From Lysinibacillus alkalisoli (GTDB taxonomy: Bacteria > Bacillota > Bacilli > Bacillales_A > Planococcaceae): a DNA stretch of 64,000 nt. Below, in pieces: positions 44,245 through 52,730 of this stretch. Where the stretch lies: contig NZ_BMJT01000001.1 of NCBI RefSeq assembly GCF_014643595.1, forward strand, positions 186,001 to 250,000. Direction: 5' to 3'. The first letter of the stretch is position 1, and each line of letters opens with the position of its first letter. Position numbers and translations under genes: made by a program. The notes under the pieces are model-generated. The model was given only the letters and a program-made list of their open reading frames with translations, was not told the origin of the DNA and did not search any database.

Positions 44245-45753
44245 TTAAAATCCAGCGCCGAAACCGCCGACTAAATTCATAATTTCTTCAGCGAAATCAT
44301 TTTCAAAGTAGCTATCAATTTCTTCATTTGTCATGTCATTTAAATTAACAACATCTTCGCTAGCTTTCATAGGGTCTACTTTTTTGACGATTTTTGTATC
44401 AGCATCAACATGTAAACTAAATGCGTCTGAGTCGTCTGCACGGAATAAGAATGTGTGAGTGCCACCCATTTTATCTTTTTCATACTTCACATCACCTTGC
44501 CAAACAATTCCCATTTTTTCGAAGGGACTGCCTACTTCATCTTCTAATGTAGTACCAGGCTCGATTGAAATACTGCGTTCAAAAATATTGCCGCCATCTT
44601 TACGGTCCTCATTTGCTTGATACGAGATAACCGTGTCATCAAAAGTAATATCAATCATATCATTTACTTTTTTACCATCATACGTAAGCTCACCAGTGAT
44701 AACAACCTCATCTGTACCGTCACCCATTGTATACTTGAAGTTAGCATTGTTTTTCTTTACTTCACGTACACCTACTACTGTAAACGTTGTATTAGCATCA
44801 GAAATTGTTAATTCACGATTTACGATTACTTTATCTTTCACCCAAATACTAGAGACTAATTTTTCGGGTAAGTCAGCCTCTTTTAAATCTTTACGTGCTT
44901 GTTCTAGACCGTCGAATAATTCTTTAGTATCTGTGCCATCAGATAATCCAAACGATGAACGTTTTGAGTAATTTTCAATAATTTCTTTTGTTTTTTCATC
45001 TTTTAATGCTTCAGCTAAAATAGCATCAATTGAAGAACGAATTTGTTCTTTATTTAATGTCATGACTAAGTTTTCAGCTTTTACTTTATTACCATATACT
45101 TCTACATCACCTTTTTTAGATGTAAAAGATTTATCTTCTAACTGGTCAAAGAAAATTTTACCATAATGCGCTGTTAAATAGTCCACATCTTCTTGTGGCA
45201 TTGTAGTGCCTTCTGGTGAGAATAATTCTGTGAAATCCATTTTAAAATCTTGCATATCAGGCTGTGCTGAAACATATTCTGTTAGCTTTTTATCGCTAAT
45301 TTGTACGCCTGATGTTAAAGAGGTATCTACAATCACATCGTGTTTATTTAAACCGAAAAATAGTTTTGCTAATTCAGAATCAGCTAATTTTACAGATAAT
45401 TCATTATTGCTAACATTGTTTTTTAAATCATTTTTCGACTTGAAATCTAAAACAACTGATTCTACCATTGATAAGATTGAAGGGTCCATACCAAGTTCTT
45501 GTGCTAATGCTTCGTTGACAGTAACATTAGCTTTCATTGTGCTTTCGCTTTTTTCTTTTTGCCCTTTTTCATACCAGTCTAACTCATCTTTATAGCGCTC
45601 TTCAAAGAGTTTAGACCAACTTTCCATTTCGTCTTTTTCAGCTAACATATAAGCATTTTTAGGTGAGTTTGTTAAAAATGTGTATGCAAGAGCGCCTCCA
45701 CCAATCAATAAAACTGCAGCAATAATAATGCCGATAATTCCTTTTTTGTTCAT
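44245..45753 (-). CDS. Membrane-anchored extracellular protein, DUF6583-like
   Basis: 502 aa. An N-terminal hydrophobic segment (5-27, with GIIIAAVLLIGGGALAYTF) is followed by ~475 charged, mostly polar residues outside the cell, with no Cys. The region ~330-470 looks beta-rich and repetitive. I believe it belongs to the DUF6583 family, from memory of the N-terminus (NSPKNAYMLAEKDEM); no function is known. It is first in the operon with the two ABC-2 permeases and the ATPase, so it may be a cargo, chaperone or sensor of that transporter. Confidence 0.75.
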   Translation of the reverse strand: MNKKGIIGIIIAAVLLIGGGALAYTFLTNSPKNAYMLAEKDEMESWSKLFEERYKDELDWYEKGQKEKSESTMKANVTVNEALAQELGMDPSILSMVESVVLDFKSKNDLKNNVSNNELSVKLADSELAKLFFGLNKHDVIVDTSLTSGVQISDKKLTEYVSAQPDMQDFKMDFTELFSPEGTTMPQEDVDYLTAHYGKIFFDQLEDKSFTSKKGDVEVYGNKVKAENLVMTLNKEQIRSSIDAILAEALKDEKTKEIIENYSKRSSFGLSDGTDTKELFDGLEQARKDLKEADLPEKLVSSIWVKDKVIVNRELTISDANTTFTVVGVREVKKNNANFKYTMGDGTDEVVITGELTYDGKKVNDMIDITFDDTVISYQANEDRKDGGNIFERSISIEPGTTLEDEVGSPFEKMGIVWQGDVKYEKDKMGGTHTFLFRADDSDAFSLHVDADTKIVKKVDPMKASEDVVNLNDMTNEEIDSYFENDFAEEIMNLVGGFGAGF

Positions 45754-45884
45754 GTTAAACCTCCATGTTTAAATAATATTGTTATTGTTAGAAAAGTAAA
45801 CCATGTATCTTTATAGCATAACTTAAAACATCACGTCAACGACCTTAAGAACAAACATTTCGCTTTTTCTTCCCGATATCACGT

Positions 45885-45898
45885 ATACTTACAAGTAT
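45885..45898. repeat. Inverted repeat upstream of the nitroreductase gene
   Basis: ATACTTACAAGTAT, a perfect 6-2-6 repeat that overlaps a TATACT -10-like hexamer, 26 bases before the start codon. A candidate operator. Confidence 0.5.
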
Positions 45899-45923
45899 GA
45901 ATTGGTAAAGGAGTAATGAAAAA

Positions 45924-46487
45924 ATGGCATTAACTGTACAAGAAGCAATTAAAAAACGACGTTCCTTCAAAAAAATGAATGGACAGCGTGTTCCAGAGAG
46001 TAAAATTGTCTCAATTTTAGAAGATGCGGTATGGGCACCTAATCATGGTATGCGCAATCCATGGCGCTTTGTTGTAGCTGGCGGCGACCGCTATGACAAA
46101 ATCATTACCTTGTTACGCGATGTAACGATCCCTAATTGGGCGCAACTCCCTGAAGAGGAAGTAACTACTCAAATGCAAAAATTTACACAAGCAGGTGGTG
46201 TTGTCTTTGTCCTAGTACCTGAAGATATGCGTCAAAAACAGCGTCTTGAAGACTTTGCAGCAGCAAGTGCTTTAGTACAAAATGCACAATTATTAGCAGT
46301 AGCACAAGGCGTGGGCACATGCTGGAAAACGCCAGTATTTCTAGATGCGCCTAAGTTTAGAGAAGCAATTGGCGCCAAAGATGGCGAGCGTGTGATGTGC
46401 ATGTTACAGTTTGGTTATGCTGATGAGCAACCTGCTGCGCGTGAACGTAAGCCTTTGGAAGAAGTTATGACGCTATTTGGTGAGTGA
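45924..46487 (+). CDS. Nitroreductase family protein
   Basis: A 187-aa flavoprotein of the FMN-dependent nitroreductase fold. RRSFKKMNGQRVP near the start, APNHGMRNPWRFVV, AAASALVQNAQLLAVAQGVGTCWKT and the C-terminal RKPLEEVM are the usual FMN- and dimer-forming pieces. It reduces nitro, quinone or similar compounds with NAD(P)H; the natural substrate is unknown. AAAGGAG site. Single gene, probably controlled through the inverted repeat at 45885. Confidence 0.92.
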   Translation: MALTVQEAIKKRRSFKKMNGQRVPESKIVSILEDAVWAPNHGMRNPWRFVVAGGDRYDKIITLLRDVTIPNWAQLPEEEVTTQMQKFTQAGGVVFVLVPEDMRQKQRLEDFAAASALVQNAQLLAVAQGVGTCWKTPVFLDAPKFREAIGAKDGERVMCMLQFGYADEQPAARERKPLEEVMTLFGE

Positions 46488-46539
46488 TAATCTAACATAG
46501 TATTATTTACGGCTCATTTGCGGAAAAGTTTCATTATAT

Positions 46540-46568
46540 TTGTCAAATACTAACTAAAAAAATATAAT
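46540..46568 (+). promoter_or_regulatory. Strong sigma-A promoter of the bceRS-like genes
   Basis: TTGTCA, exactly 17 bases, TATAAT. The predicted start point is near 46575. Confidence 0.7.
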
Positions 46569-46575
46569 GTAGACA

Positions 46576-46607
46576 AGAGAAATAACAAATGTTGTTATTT
46601 CTCTTTT
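46576..46607 (+). terminator. Hairpin at the 5' end of the bceRS-like transcript
   Basis: AGAGAAATAACA pairs with TGTTATTTCTCT, followed by TTTTG. It starts right at the predicted transcription start. It may end read-through from the nitroreductase gene, protect the mRNA 5' end, or attenuate. The T-tract is weak. Confidence 0.55.
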
Positions 46608-46634
46608 GTCATTTTACAAGAAAGGATTTTGAAT

Positions 46635-47321
46635 ATGTATAAAATTTCAATTATTGAAGATGATACGACATTAGCAAGTCTTATGAGCCAACATCTTACA
46701 AAATATAATTATGATGTGCAGGTCGTTACTGCATTTCAAGACATTGAAGAAGCTGTCACACAGTATCAGCCCCATCTTATATTATTAGATATTAATTTAC
46801 CGTATTTTGATGGTTTTTATTGGTGTCGTAAATTGCGTCAAACGTTGACTTGCCCAATTATTATTACTTCTGCCCGTGCAGCAGATGCTGAACAAATTAT
46901 GGGGATTGAAAGTGGCGCAGACGATTATATTGTGAAGCCTTTTTCCTTAGATGTATTAGTAGCAAAAATATCAGGGCATTTGCGCCGCATTTACGGGGAT
47001 TATGCTGCGCAACAAGAGCGCAGTGTTCGATATGAAGGTTTAATTTTATATTTGGAGAGACTTATCCTGCAGTATGACAATCAAGCAGTGGCATTAATGC
47101 AAAAGGAGTCAGCACTAGCGCAAGTGTTGTTATCGGAGGCACCAAAAGTCGTCACTCGTGTGACGCTGCTTACAAAATTATGGGATGATGAAAGTTTTGT
47201 AGAGGAGAATACGTTAAATGTTAACATTGCTCGTTTACGTAAACGTTTAAAAGAGTTGCAAGCCCCTTATCACATTGAGGCAGTGAGAGGTGTGGGTTAC
47301 AAGCTTAAGGAGCTGGTATAA
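46635..47321 (+). CDS. Response regulator of a Bce-type module
   Basis: A 228-aa OmpR-family regulator: receiver domain with Asp52 in LLDINLPYFDG and Lys in IVKPFSLDVL, and a winged helix ending AVRGVGYKLKE. It is similar to BceR/PsdR and lies directly before a BceS-like kinase and the BceAB-like transporter, which it should activate. The ATG at 46635 is used, 8 bases after AAAGGA, rather than the TTG at 46629. Its stop codon touches the kinase ATG. Confidence 0.93.
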   Translation: MYKISIIEDDTTLASLMSQHLTKYNYDVQVVTAFQDIEEAVTQYQPHLILLDINLPYFDGFYWCRKLRQTLTCPIIITSARAADAEQIMGIESGADDYIVKPFSLDVLVAKISGHLRRIYGDYAAQQERSVRYEGLILYLERLILQYDNQAVALMQKESALAQVLLSEAPKVVTRVTLLTKLWDDESFVEENTLNVNIARLRKRLKELQAPYHIEAVRGVGYKLKELV

Positions 47322-48281
47322 ATGCGTTTGTTTTTACAACATCATCTATTATTAATCCTGTGTTACTGTAGCACTTTTATTGTACTCTTTGTCTTTTACG
47401 ATTGGCTGGATGGTTTATCGATTTCGATTAGCTATTTTGTTATATTAAGCCTTGTCATTTTAGGTGTATATTTAGTCATCAGATATTATGTAGATCGCCC
47501 TATGTATGAAAAAATAGCGGCGCTACATACGTTAGAAGACGCCATTATTAGCGCACCAAAAAGTGTTATTACACAAGCTTACACTAAGCAGGCTGAGGCA
47601 CAAGTATTAGCCCACCATCAAAAAATAGTTGCGTTAACACAATCGCAAAAAGAGCAACAAATGTTAATACAAAGTTGGGTACATCAAGTGAAAACACCTG
47701 TCGCTGTTATTGATATGTTATTACAAATGGCTAATGGTAATGTAGATGAAGATAAAATACAACAAGAGGTGCAGAAGATTCATTACAGTTTAGAACAATT
47801 GTTAACGTATATTAGGCTTACCGATTTTTCGCAAGACTTAAACGTAGAAGAAGTGTCTGTAAAACAACTTTTAAAAGAAATAATGAATGAACATAAAAAT
47901 TTTTTTATTGCAAAATCCGTTTTCCCTAAGCTAACAGGTGAAGATCATCGCATAGTTACCGATAAGAAGTGGTTTAAAATAGCGGTTATACAAGTACTCA
48001 CTAATGCAATTAAGTATAGTGATGAGCACACAGCCATTCACATTCATATCACACCAGAAACGATCACCATTGCAAACCAAGGCATTGGCATTAATACCGC
48101 AGATGAAAAGAGGATATTTAATTTATTTTATACAGGACAGAATGGTAGAAATTACGGAGAGTCTACAGGCTTAGGATTGTATATTACACAACAAGTGCTT
48201 ACTCATCTAGGGCATGCGATTACATTGACAAATGCTACAAAACAAATGACAACATTTACGATTACGTATAAAGGTGCTTAA
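47322..48281 (+). CDS. Intramembrane-sensing histidine kinase of a Bce-type module
   Basis: A 319-aa kinase with two adjacent membrane segments (~8-27 and 36-55) and almost no outside loop, as in BceS. Phospho-acceptor His121 is in SWVHQVKTPVAV, with ATPase boxes NAIKYS, NQGIGI and STGLGLYIT. In such modules the kinase does not bind the antibiotic itself but reads the activity of the BceAB transporter. It follows the regulator gene without a gap. Confidence 0.93.
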   Translation: MRLFLQHHLLLILCYCSTFIVLFVFYDWLDGLSISISYFVILSLVILGVYLVIRYYVDRPMYEKIAALHTLEDAIISAPKSVITQAYTKQAEAQVLAHHQKIVALTQSQKEQQMLIQSWVHQVKTPVAVIDMLLQMANGNVDEDKIQQEVQKIHYSLEQLLTYIRLTDFSQDLNVEEVSVKQLLKEIMNEHKNFFIAKSVFPKLTGEDHRIVTDKKWFKIAVIQVLTNAIKYSDEHTAIHIHITPETITIANQGIGINTADEKRIFNLFYTGQNGRNYGESTGLGLYITQQVLTHLGHAITLTNATKQMTTFTITYKGA

Positions 48282-48295
48282 CAGCATCTTTTTTT

Positions 48296-48311
48296 ATGAC
48301 AAAATTGTCAT
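48296..48311. promoter_or_regulatory. Candidate BceR-type operator
   Basis: ATGACAAAATTGTCAT, a perfect 6-4-6 inverted repeat, lies about 45 bases upstream of a TATGAT -10 (48356-48361). The architecture agrees with the paired half-sites that BceR-like regulators bind in front of their transporter genes. Confidence 0.6.
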
Positions 48312-48393
48312 CTTCATGACATGTAAGGCGATAGTATGTAGTAGTGTAGCTTCGATATGATAAATGTAACTTAAGCATAAAGGAGATATTACT

Positions 48394-49152
48394 ATGGCTA
48401 TTTTAGAAGTGAATAAAATGAATAAAACATATATCGGAAAAGTAAACTATGAAGCATTGAAAAATATTACATTATCGGTTGAGGAGGGAGAGTTTGTTGC
48501 AATTATGGGCCCCTCAGGTAGTGGGAAAACAACATTACTAAACTGTATTTCTACGATAGATGCGCCTACAGGTGGCACGATTCATATTAATAAAATATCA
48601 CCCTATGCCTTGAAAGAGGAGGAATTAGCGGCTTTTCGTCGTCAGCAATTAGGCTTTGTGTTTCAAGATTTTAATTTAGTTCACACGTTAACGGTGCAAG
48701 AAAATATTTTATTACCACTAGCTTTAGACCGTGTGGCACAAGATGTAATGATGGAACGCTTAGCTAAGGTGACTACTATTTTAGGTATACAACATTTATT
48801 AACGAAACGAACATTTGAAATATCAGGGGGACAGGCACAGCGTGTGGCAATCGCACGAGCTATTATTCATGAACCGACATTATTATTAGCTGACGAACCT
48901 ACAGGGAATTTAGACACCAAATCTGTAAAAGATGTGATGCAATTATTTACCACGGTCAATCAAGACATGAACACTACTATTTTAATGGTGACGCATGACG
49001 CATATGTTGCGAGCTTTTGCCAACGCGTCGTTTTTATTAAAGATGGTGAATTTTATAATGAAGTGTACAAAGGAAATAATCGCCAACAATTTTACCAAAG
49101 TATTGTAGATAATTTAGCCTTCTTAGGTGGTGTTACCCATGACTTTTCATGA
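48394..49152 (+). CDS. BceA-like ABC transporter ATP-binding protein
   Basis: A 252-aa ATPase of the peptide-antibiotic detoxification type. It has Walker A GPSGSGKTTLLN, FVFQDFNLVHTLTV, signature ISGGQAQRVAIARAI, Walker B LLLADEPTGNLD and VTHD. It partners with the 10-segment permease whose gene begins inside its 3' end (14-base overlap). AAAGGAG site. Expected to be induced by the adjacent two-component system when cell-wall-active peptides are present. Confidence 0.94.
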   Translation: MAILEVNKMNKTYIGKVNYEALKNITLSVEEGEFVAIMGPSGSGKTTLLNCISTIDAPTGGTIHINKISPYALKEEELAAFRRQQLGFVFQDFNLVHTLTVQENILLPLALDRVAQDVMMERLAKVTTILGIQHLLTKRTFEISGGQAQRVAIARAIIHEPTLLLADEPTGNLDTKSVKDVMQLFTTVNQDMNTTILMVTHDAYVASFCQRVVFIKDGEFYNEVYKGNNRQQFYQSIVDNLAFLGGVTHDFS

Positions 49153-51001
49153 TATTGTGTGGAAAAACGTAGTACGTGATAAATGGACTTATATTGCTTA
49201 TTTTTTGAGTAGTGTTTTTTCGATTTTTATCTTCTTCTCCTTTGCGGTGTCGATGTTTCATCCAGATTTAGCTGTGATTAGTAATGGTTCTATGCTAGCC
49301 ATATCAATGACAGTAGGCGCCATTTTAGTTTATTTATTTTCTTTTATATTTATTACATTTTCCATTATGGCTTTTATGCATAATAAAAAGAAAACATTAG
49401 GCTTATTTATGTTAATCGGAGCTTCTAAGCAACAGATGCATCGTATGCTATTTTACGAGAATATTATAATAGGTGTGAGTGCAATTGTAACAGCGATTGT
49501 AGCAGGTGTGATTTGCTCGCCGCTCTTTTTATTACTCTCTCGTAAAGTGTTACAAATTGACGGTTTTGCTTTCTATATGCCATTTAAGGCGATTGGGATA
49601 ACGGTGTTATTATTTTTAACATTATTTATGATTGTAGCTTTTATTTCACCACGTATGTTGCGCACCACACAAATTATTCAATTAGTGAAAGGGGATAAAC
49701 AAGGGGAAAAGGCAGCGGTTTTCTCACGTGTGAAATGGTTAATAGGTATGGGCATGTTGGCGTGTATCCCAGCAACGATTGTATGGCTACCTCAACAAAT
49801 TGAAGAGAATACACTTATGCAATTATGCTTATTCTTACTATTTTTGGGTGGTTTATATGTGGTTTTTTATCAATCGATTCAAGGTGTTTTACAACGTATT
49901 AGGCAGTCATCTAGCTTTATGCAAGGGACTCGTCCGTTAGTAGTGAGCAATTTAATGAGTGATGTGAGAGCTAACACTAAGATGATGTATTTAGTGACGA
50001 TCTTATTATTGGGTGCTTTTTTTGCCATCATTATTTTGTATTTATTTTCAACGAATGTGGCAAAGGATACACGTAGTAACTATCCTTTCGTTTACACATA
50101 TGCTTCACACGTGGATAATACGCATGAACAGCAACATCTTACAATAATTGACGATAAGTTAAATCAACAACCGGGTTTTGCCAAACAAGAGCTTGCTATT
50201 TTAGTTGAGGAGGATGAGCGTGTTGGCTATATTTCAAATAGCCAGTACAATGAAGCTGCTACTTTATTACATATGTCACCGATTAATTTACAGGCGTCAG
50301 AAGTAGCGATTGTAGCAGGTAATGTAGGTGTAATACCACAAAAAGATATCGAGACACAGCCATTAGATAAGGCATTACTAGCTGTAAAGAATGTGATAGA
50401 GAAAAACATTACGCCAACTGGTTATTTTAGCCGTTTAATAGTATTACAGGACGAGGACTACACTAAAATAAATAAAGCTACCTTGTCAGCGATGACTTTC
50501 ACAAATTATACTTTTGAGAATTGGACACAGTTTATTGAACAAGACCGAGCATTAAATCAAGTATTGCAAGGTAATATTTATGAACGTGCTAGCTTATTTA
50601 GTGCGGTTGGCTTATATAATACAGAGCGTATCAGTAAAAACTTAGCACTTTATATTGGCTTTATGTTAGCATTAATTTTTATCGCAGCCTCACTAAGTAT
50701 GATTTATTTTAGATTAATCACGCATGTGGATAGGGAGCGCCAGCAATTTAAAAGTTTATGTAAAATGGGCTTATCTTTACAACAGTTTCATCGCATTATT
50801 AATCATCAACTCGCTTTTTTAATGTTAGTGCCATTTGTAATAGCTGTTATGCTTGTATTGCTCGCACTATTACTCGCCCAACAATTATTTACTAGTAGTG
50901 CTGTGATTATTGTTGGCAGTATTACGCTGTTTGCGCTATTACAACTCACTGGTTATTTGTATGTACGCAAATATTATAAAAAATCGTTATTAACGATGTG
51001 A
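49139..51001 (+). CDS. BceB-like ABC transporter permease (FtsX family)
   Basis: A 620-aa membrane protein with ten predicted segments. The ~200-residue outside domain between segments 7 and 8 (~305-510) is the hallmark of BceB-type permeases that recognise peptide antibiotics bound to lipid II cycle intermediates. It begins MTFHDIVWKNVVRDKWTYIAY, typical of the family. The ATG at 49139 is chosen, because it has an AGGTGG-type site and the family N-terminus; the frame runs back to 49127. Which antibiotic it handles (bacitracin or lantibiotic) cannot be told from sequence. Confidence 0.93.
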   Translation: MTFHDIVWKNVVRDKWTYIAYFLSSVFSIFIFFSFAVSMFHPDLAVISNGSMLAISMTVGAILVYLFSFIFITFSIMAFMHNKKKTLGLFMLIGASKQQMHRMLFYENIIIGVSAIVTAIVAGVICSPLFLLLSRKVLQIDGFAFYMPFKAIGITVLLFLTLFMIVAFISPRMLRTTQIIQLVKGDKQGEKAAVFSRVKWLIGMGMLACIPATIVWLPQQIEENTLMQLCLFLLFLGGLYVVFYQSIQGVLQRIRQSSSFMQGTRPLVVSNLMSDVRANTKMMYLVTILLLGAFFAIIILYLFSTNVAKDTRSNYPFVYTYASHVDNTHEQQHLTIIDDKLNQQPGFAKQELAILVEEDERVGYISNSQYNEAATLLHMSPINLQASEVAIVAGNVGVIPQKDIETQPLDKALLAVKNVIEKNITPTGYFSRLIVLQDEDYTKINKATLSAMTFTNYTFENWTQFIEQDRALNQVLQGNIYERASLFSAVGLYNTERISKNLALYIGFMLALIFIAASLSMIYFRLITHVDRERQQFKSLCKMGLSLQQFHRIINHQLAFLMLVPFVIAVMLVLLALLLAQQLFTSSAVIIVGSITLFALLQLTGYLYVRKYYKKSLLTM

Positions 51002-51029
51002 TGACATAAAATACATGTAAAGCAAAAAG

Positions 51030-51068
51030 AAGTGGTAAAGGGAATGAACATCTTCCCCTTACCACTTT
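51030..51068. terminator. Bidirectional terminator
   Basis: AAGTGGTAA-GGG ... CCCCTTACCACTT stem between the BceB-like gene (+) and the M20 peptidase gene (-). Confidence 0.85.
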
Positions 51069-51103
51069 ATTATTTTTAGATGTACGCTATGGCATAGCGT
51101 TTG

Positions 51104-52498
51104 TTATTTTAACTCCTCAGGTGTTAATTGATTTAATGCTGTATAGTAATCGCCAATAACACGTAACCCTTTATCAAAGTTCTCTAAATGGAAGTGTTCA
51201 TTTGGAGCATGGAAGTTTTCGCTAGATAAGCCAAAGCCCATTAATACCACTGGCACTTGTAAGATTTGGTCGAATGATGCAACAATCGGGATTGACCCAC
51301 CTCCACGAATAAAGGCAGTAGGTACTTGGTAAACATGCTCATATGATTTACTTGCAAGTTGAATGGCAGGGTGGTCAAAAGGTGTTAAGTAAGGTTGCCC
51401 TTTGTCAAATTCAGTAATGGTAATATCAACCCCAACTGGTTTGTGTTTTTCGATATGTGTACGTAATAACGCTACAATTTTTTCAGGGTCTTGGTTAGGT
51501 ACAAGGCGACAAGAAATTTTAGCGCCTGCCTCTGCTGGCAGTACCGTTTTAATCCCTTCACCAGCAAATCCGCCAAATACACCGTTGATTTCTAATGTAG
51601 GGCGTGCCCACGTTTGCTCTAAATATGAGTAACCTTGTTCACCAAACAGTTCGTTCACGCCAACTTCTTCTTTAATATCATTTTCATCAAAGTTGAGTGC
51701 CGCATAAGCCGCACGTTCTTCATCAGCTAGTGGTAATACATCATCATAAAAACCTTCTACTTGAATTGTACCGTGTTCGTCTCTAAATGAAGCGAGTACT
51801 TCTGTTAAGGCATGGATCGCATTTTGTACGCCACCCCCATATAAACCAGAATGCAAGTCACCTTTAGCCCCTCGCACGTTAATCTCAACGCCTGTTAAAC
51901 CACGTAAGCCGTAGCAAATCGCAGGTTTACCAGGCCCATAAAGCCCTGTATCTGAAATCACGATTAAGTCTGAGTTAAGCTTTTCTTTATTGTCTTCAAT
52001 GAAGGCAGTTAAACTAGGGCTACCAATTTCTTCTTCGCCTTCAATTAAAAATTTAATATTAATAGGTAGTTCTTTATGTAAAGCAAATAGCGCTTCTATT
52101 GTTTTAATGTGCATAAATACTTGCCCTTTATCATCACTAGCCCCACGTGCATATAATTTATTATCACGAATGGTTGGTTCAAAAGGTGCACTATCCCATA
52201 AATTCACAGGGTCTACAGGTTGTACGTCGTAATGTCCATAAAATAATACAGTTGGTTTGCCTTCTGCATGTAACCATTCCCCGTAGACAACAGGGTGCCC
52301 AGCTGTTGGTAAAATCGCTACGTTTTCCATTTGTACATCTTTTAATGCTTGTGCTAGCCAGTTAGCCGCTGTAGCCATATCTTCTTTATGCTCAGATAAT
52401 GCACTGATACTTGGAATGCGTAATAATTCATTGAGTTCTTCTAAGTGGCGCTCACGATGTGCTGTAAAATAAGCATCAAGTTGTTGTAAGTTTGTCAT
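51104..52498 (-). CDS. M20 family dipeptidase
   Basis: A 464-aa cytoplasmic zinc peptidase. Metal and catalytic pieces are FYGHYDVQP (His, Asp), ASDDKGQ (bridging Asp), EGEEEIGS (catalytic Glu and a metal Glu), VISDTG and, near the end, SENFHAPNEHF (metal His). The dimerisation domain lies at ~205-365 (GAKGDLHSGLYGG). It resembles the carnosinase-like (CNDP) branch and probably cuts dipeptides. Minus-strand extended -10 TGCTATACT at ~52539. AAGAGG site. Single gene, divergent from the ECF sigma gene. Confidence 0.92.
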   Translation of the reverse strand: MTNLQQLDAYFTAHRERHLEELNELLRIPSISALSEHKEDMATAANWLAQALKDVQMENVAILPTAGHPVVYGEWLHAEGKPTVLFYGHYDVQPVDPVNLWDSAPFEPTIRDNKLYARGASDDKGQVFMHIKTIEALFALHKELPINIKFLIEGEEEIGSPSLTAFIEDNKEKLNSDLIVISDTGLYGPGKPAICYGLRGLTGVEINVRGAKGDLHSGLYGGGVQNAIHALTEVLASFRDEHGTIQVEGFYDDVLPLADEERAAYAALNFDENDIKEEVGVNELFGEQGYSYLEQTWARPTLEINGVFGGFAGEGIKTVLPAEAGAKISCRLVPNQDPEKIVALLRTHIEKHKPVGVDITITEFDKGQPYLTPFDHPAIQLASKSYEHVYQVPTAFIRGGGSIPIVASFDQILQVPVVLMGFGLSSENFHAPNEHFHLENFDKGLRVIGDYYTALNQLTPEELK

Positions 52499-52575
52499 AA
52501 GTTGAAACCTCTTTTCTTTAAATTGCGTCCTAATTAGTAGTATAGCATAGAGATTTTCCTTGAAGAAACATTTTG

Positions 52576-52716
52576 CTATCGCTTTAGATAATGTGTAAAC
52601 ATTACAAGCGATAGTGCTTAACCTTACATCAATGTAAGCTAATTGAAAGAAAATCCGATAGTGAGTAAGGTTCGTTTTTGCGAGAATGTAAGTAACAAAG
52701 AAAACGTAAAACGAAC
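52576..52716 (+). other. Folded leader region upstream of the ECF sigma gene
   Basis: Three successive inverted repeats. (1) CTATCGCTT (52576-52584) with AAGCGATAG (52606-52614), enclosing AATGT-GTAA-ACATT, a stem capped by a GNRA-type loop if read on the plus strand. (2) CTTACATCAATGTAAG (52623-52638). (3) GTTCGTTTT (52670-52678) with AAAACGAAC (52708-52716), ending just before the GGGGG ribosome binding site. CGATAGTG also occurs twice. Possible leader RNA or protein-binding region; no known class is recognised. Confidence 0.5.
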
Positions 52717-52730
52717 GGGGGCACTAAAGG

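Noticed and set aside
52594-52606. TGTAAACATTACA as a CcpA cre site
   Set aside because: The spacing between half-sites is one base short of the cre consensus and the central CG is missing; it is better seen as the inner stem of the folded leader.
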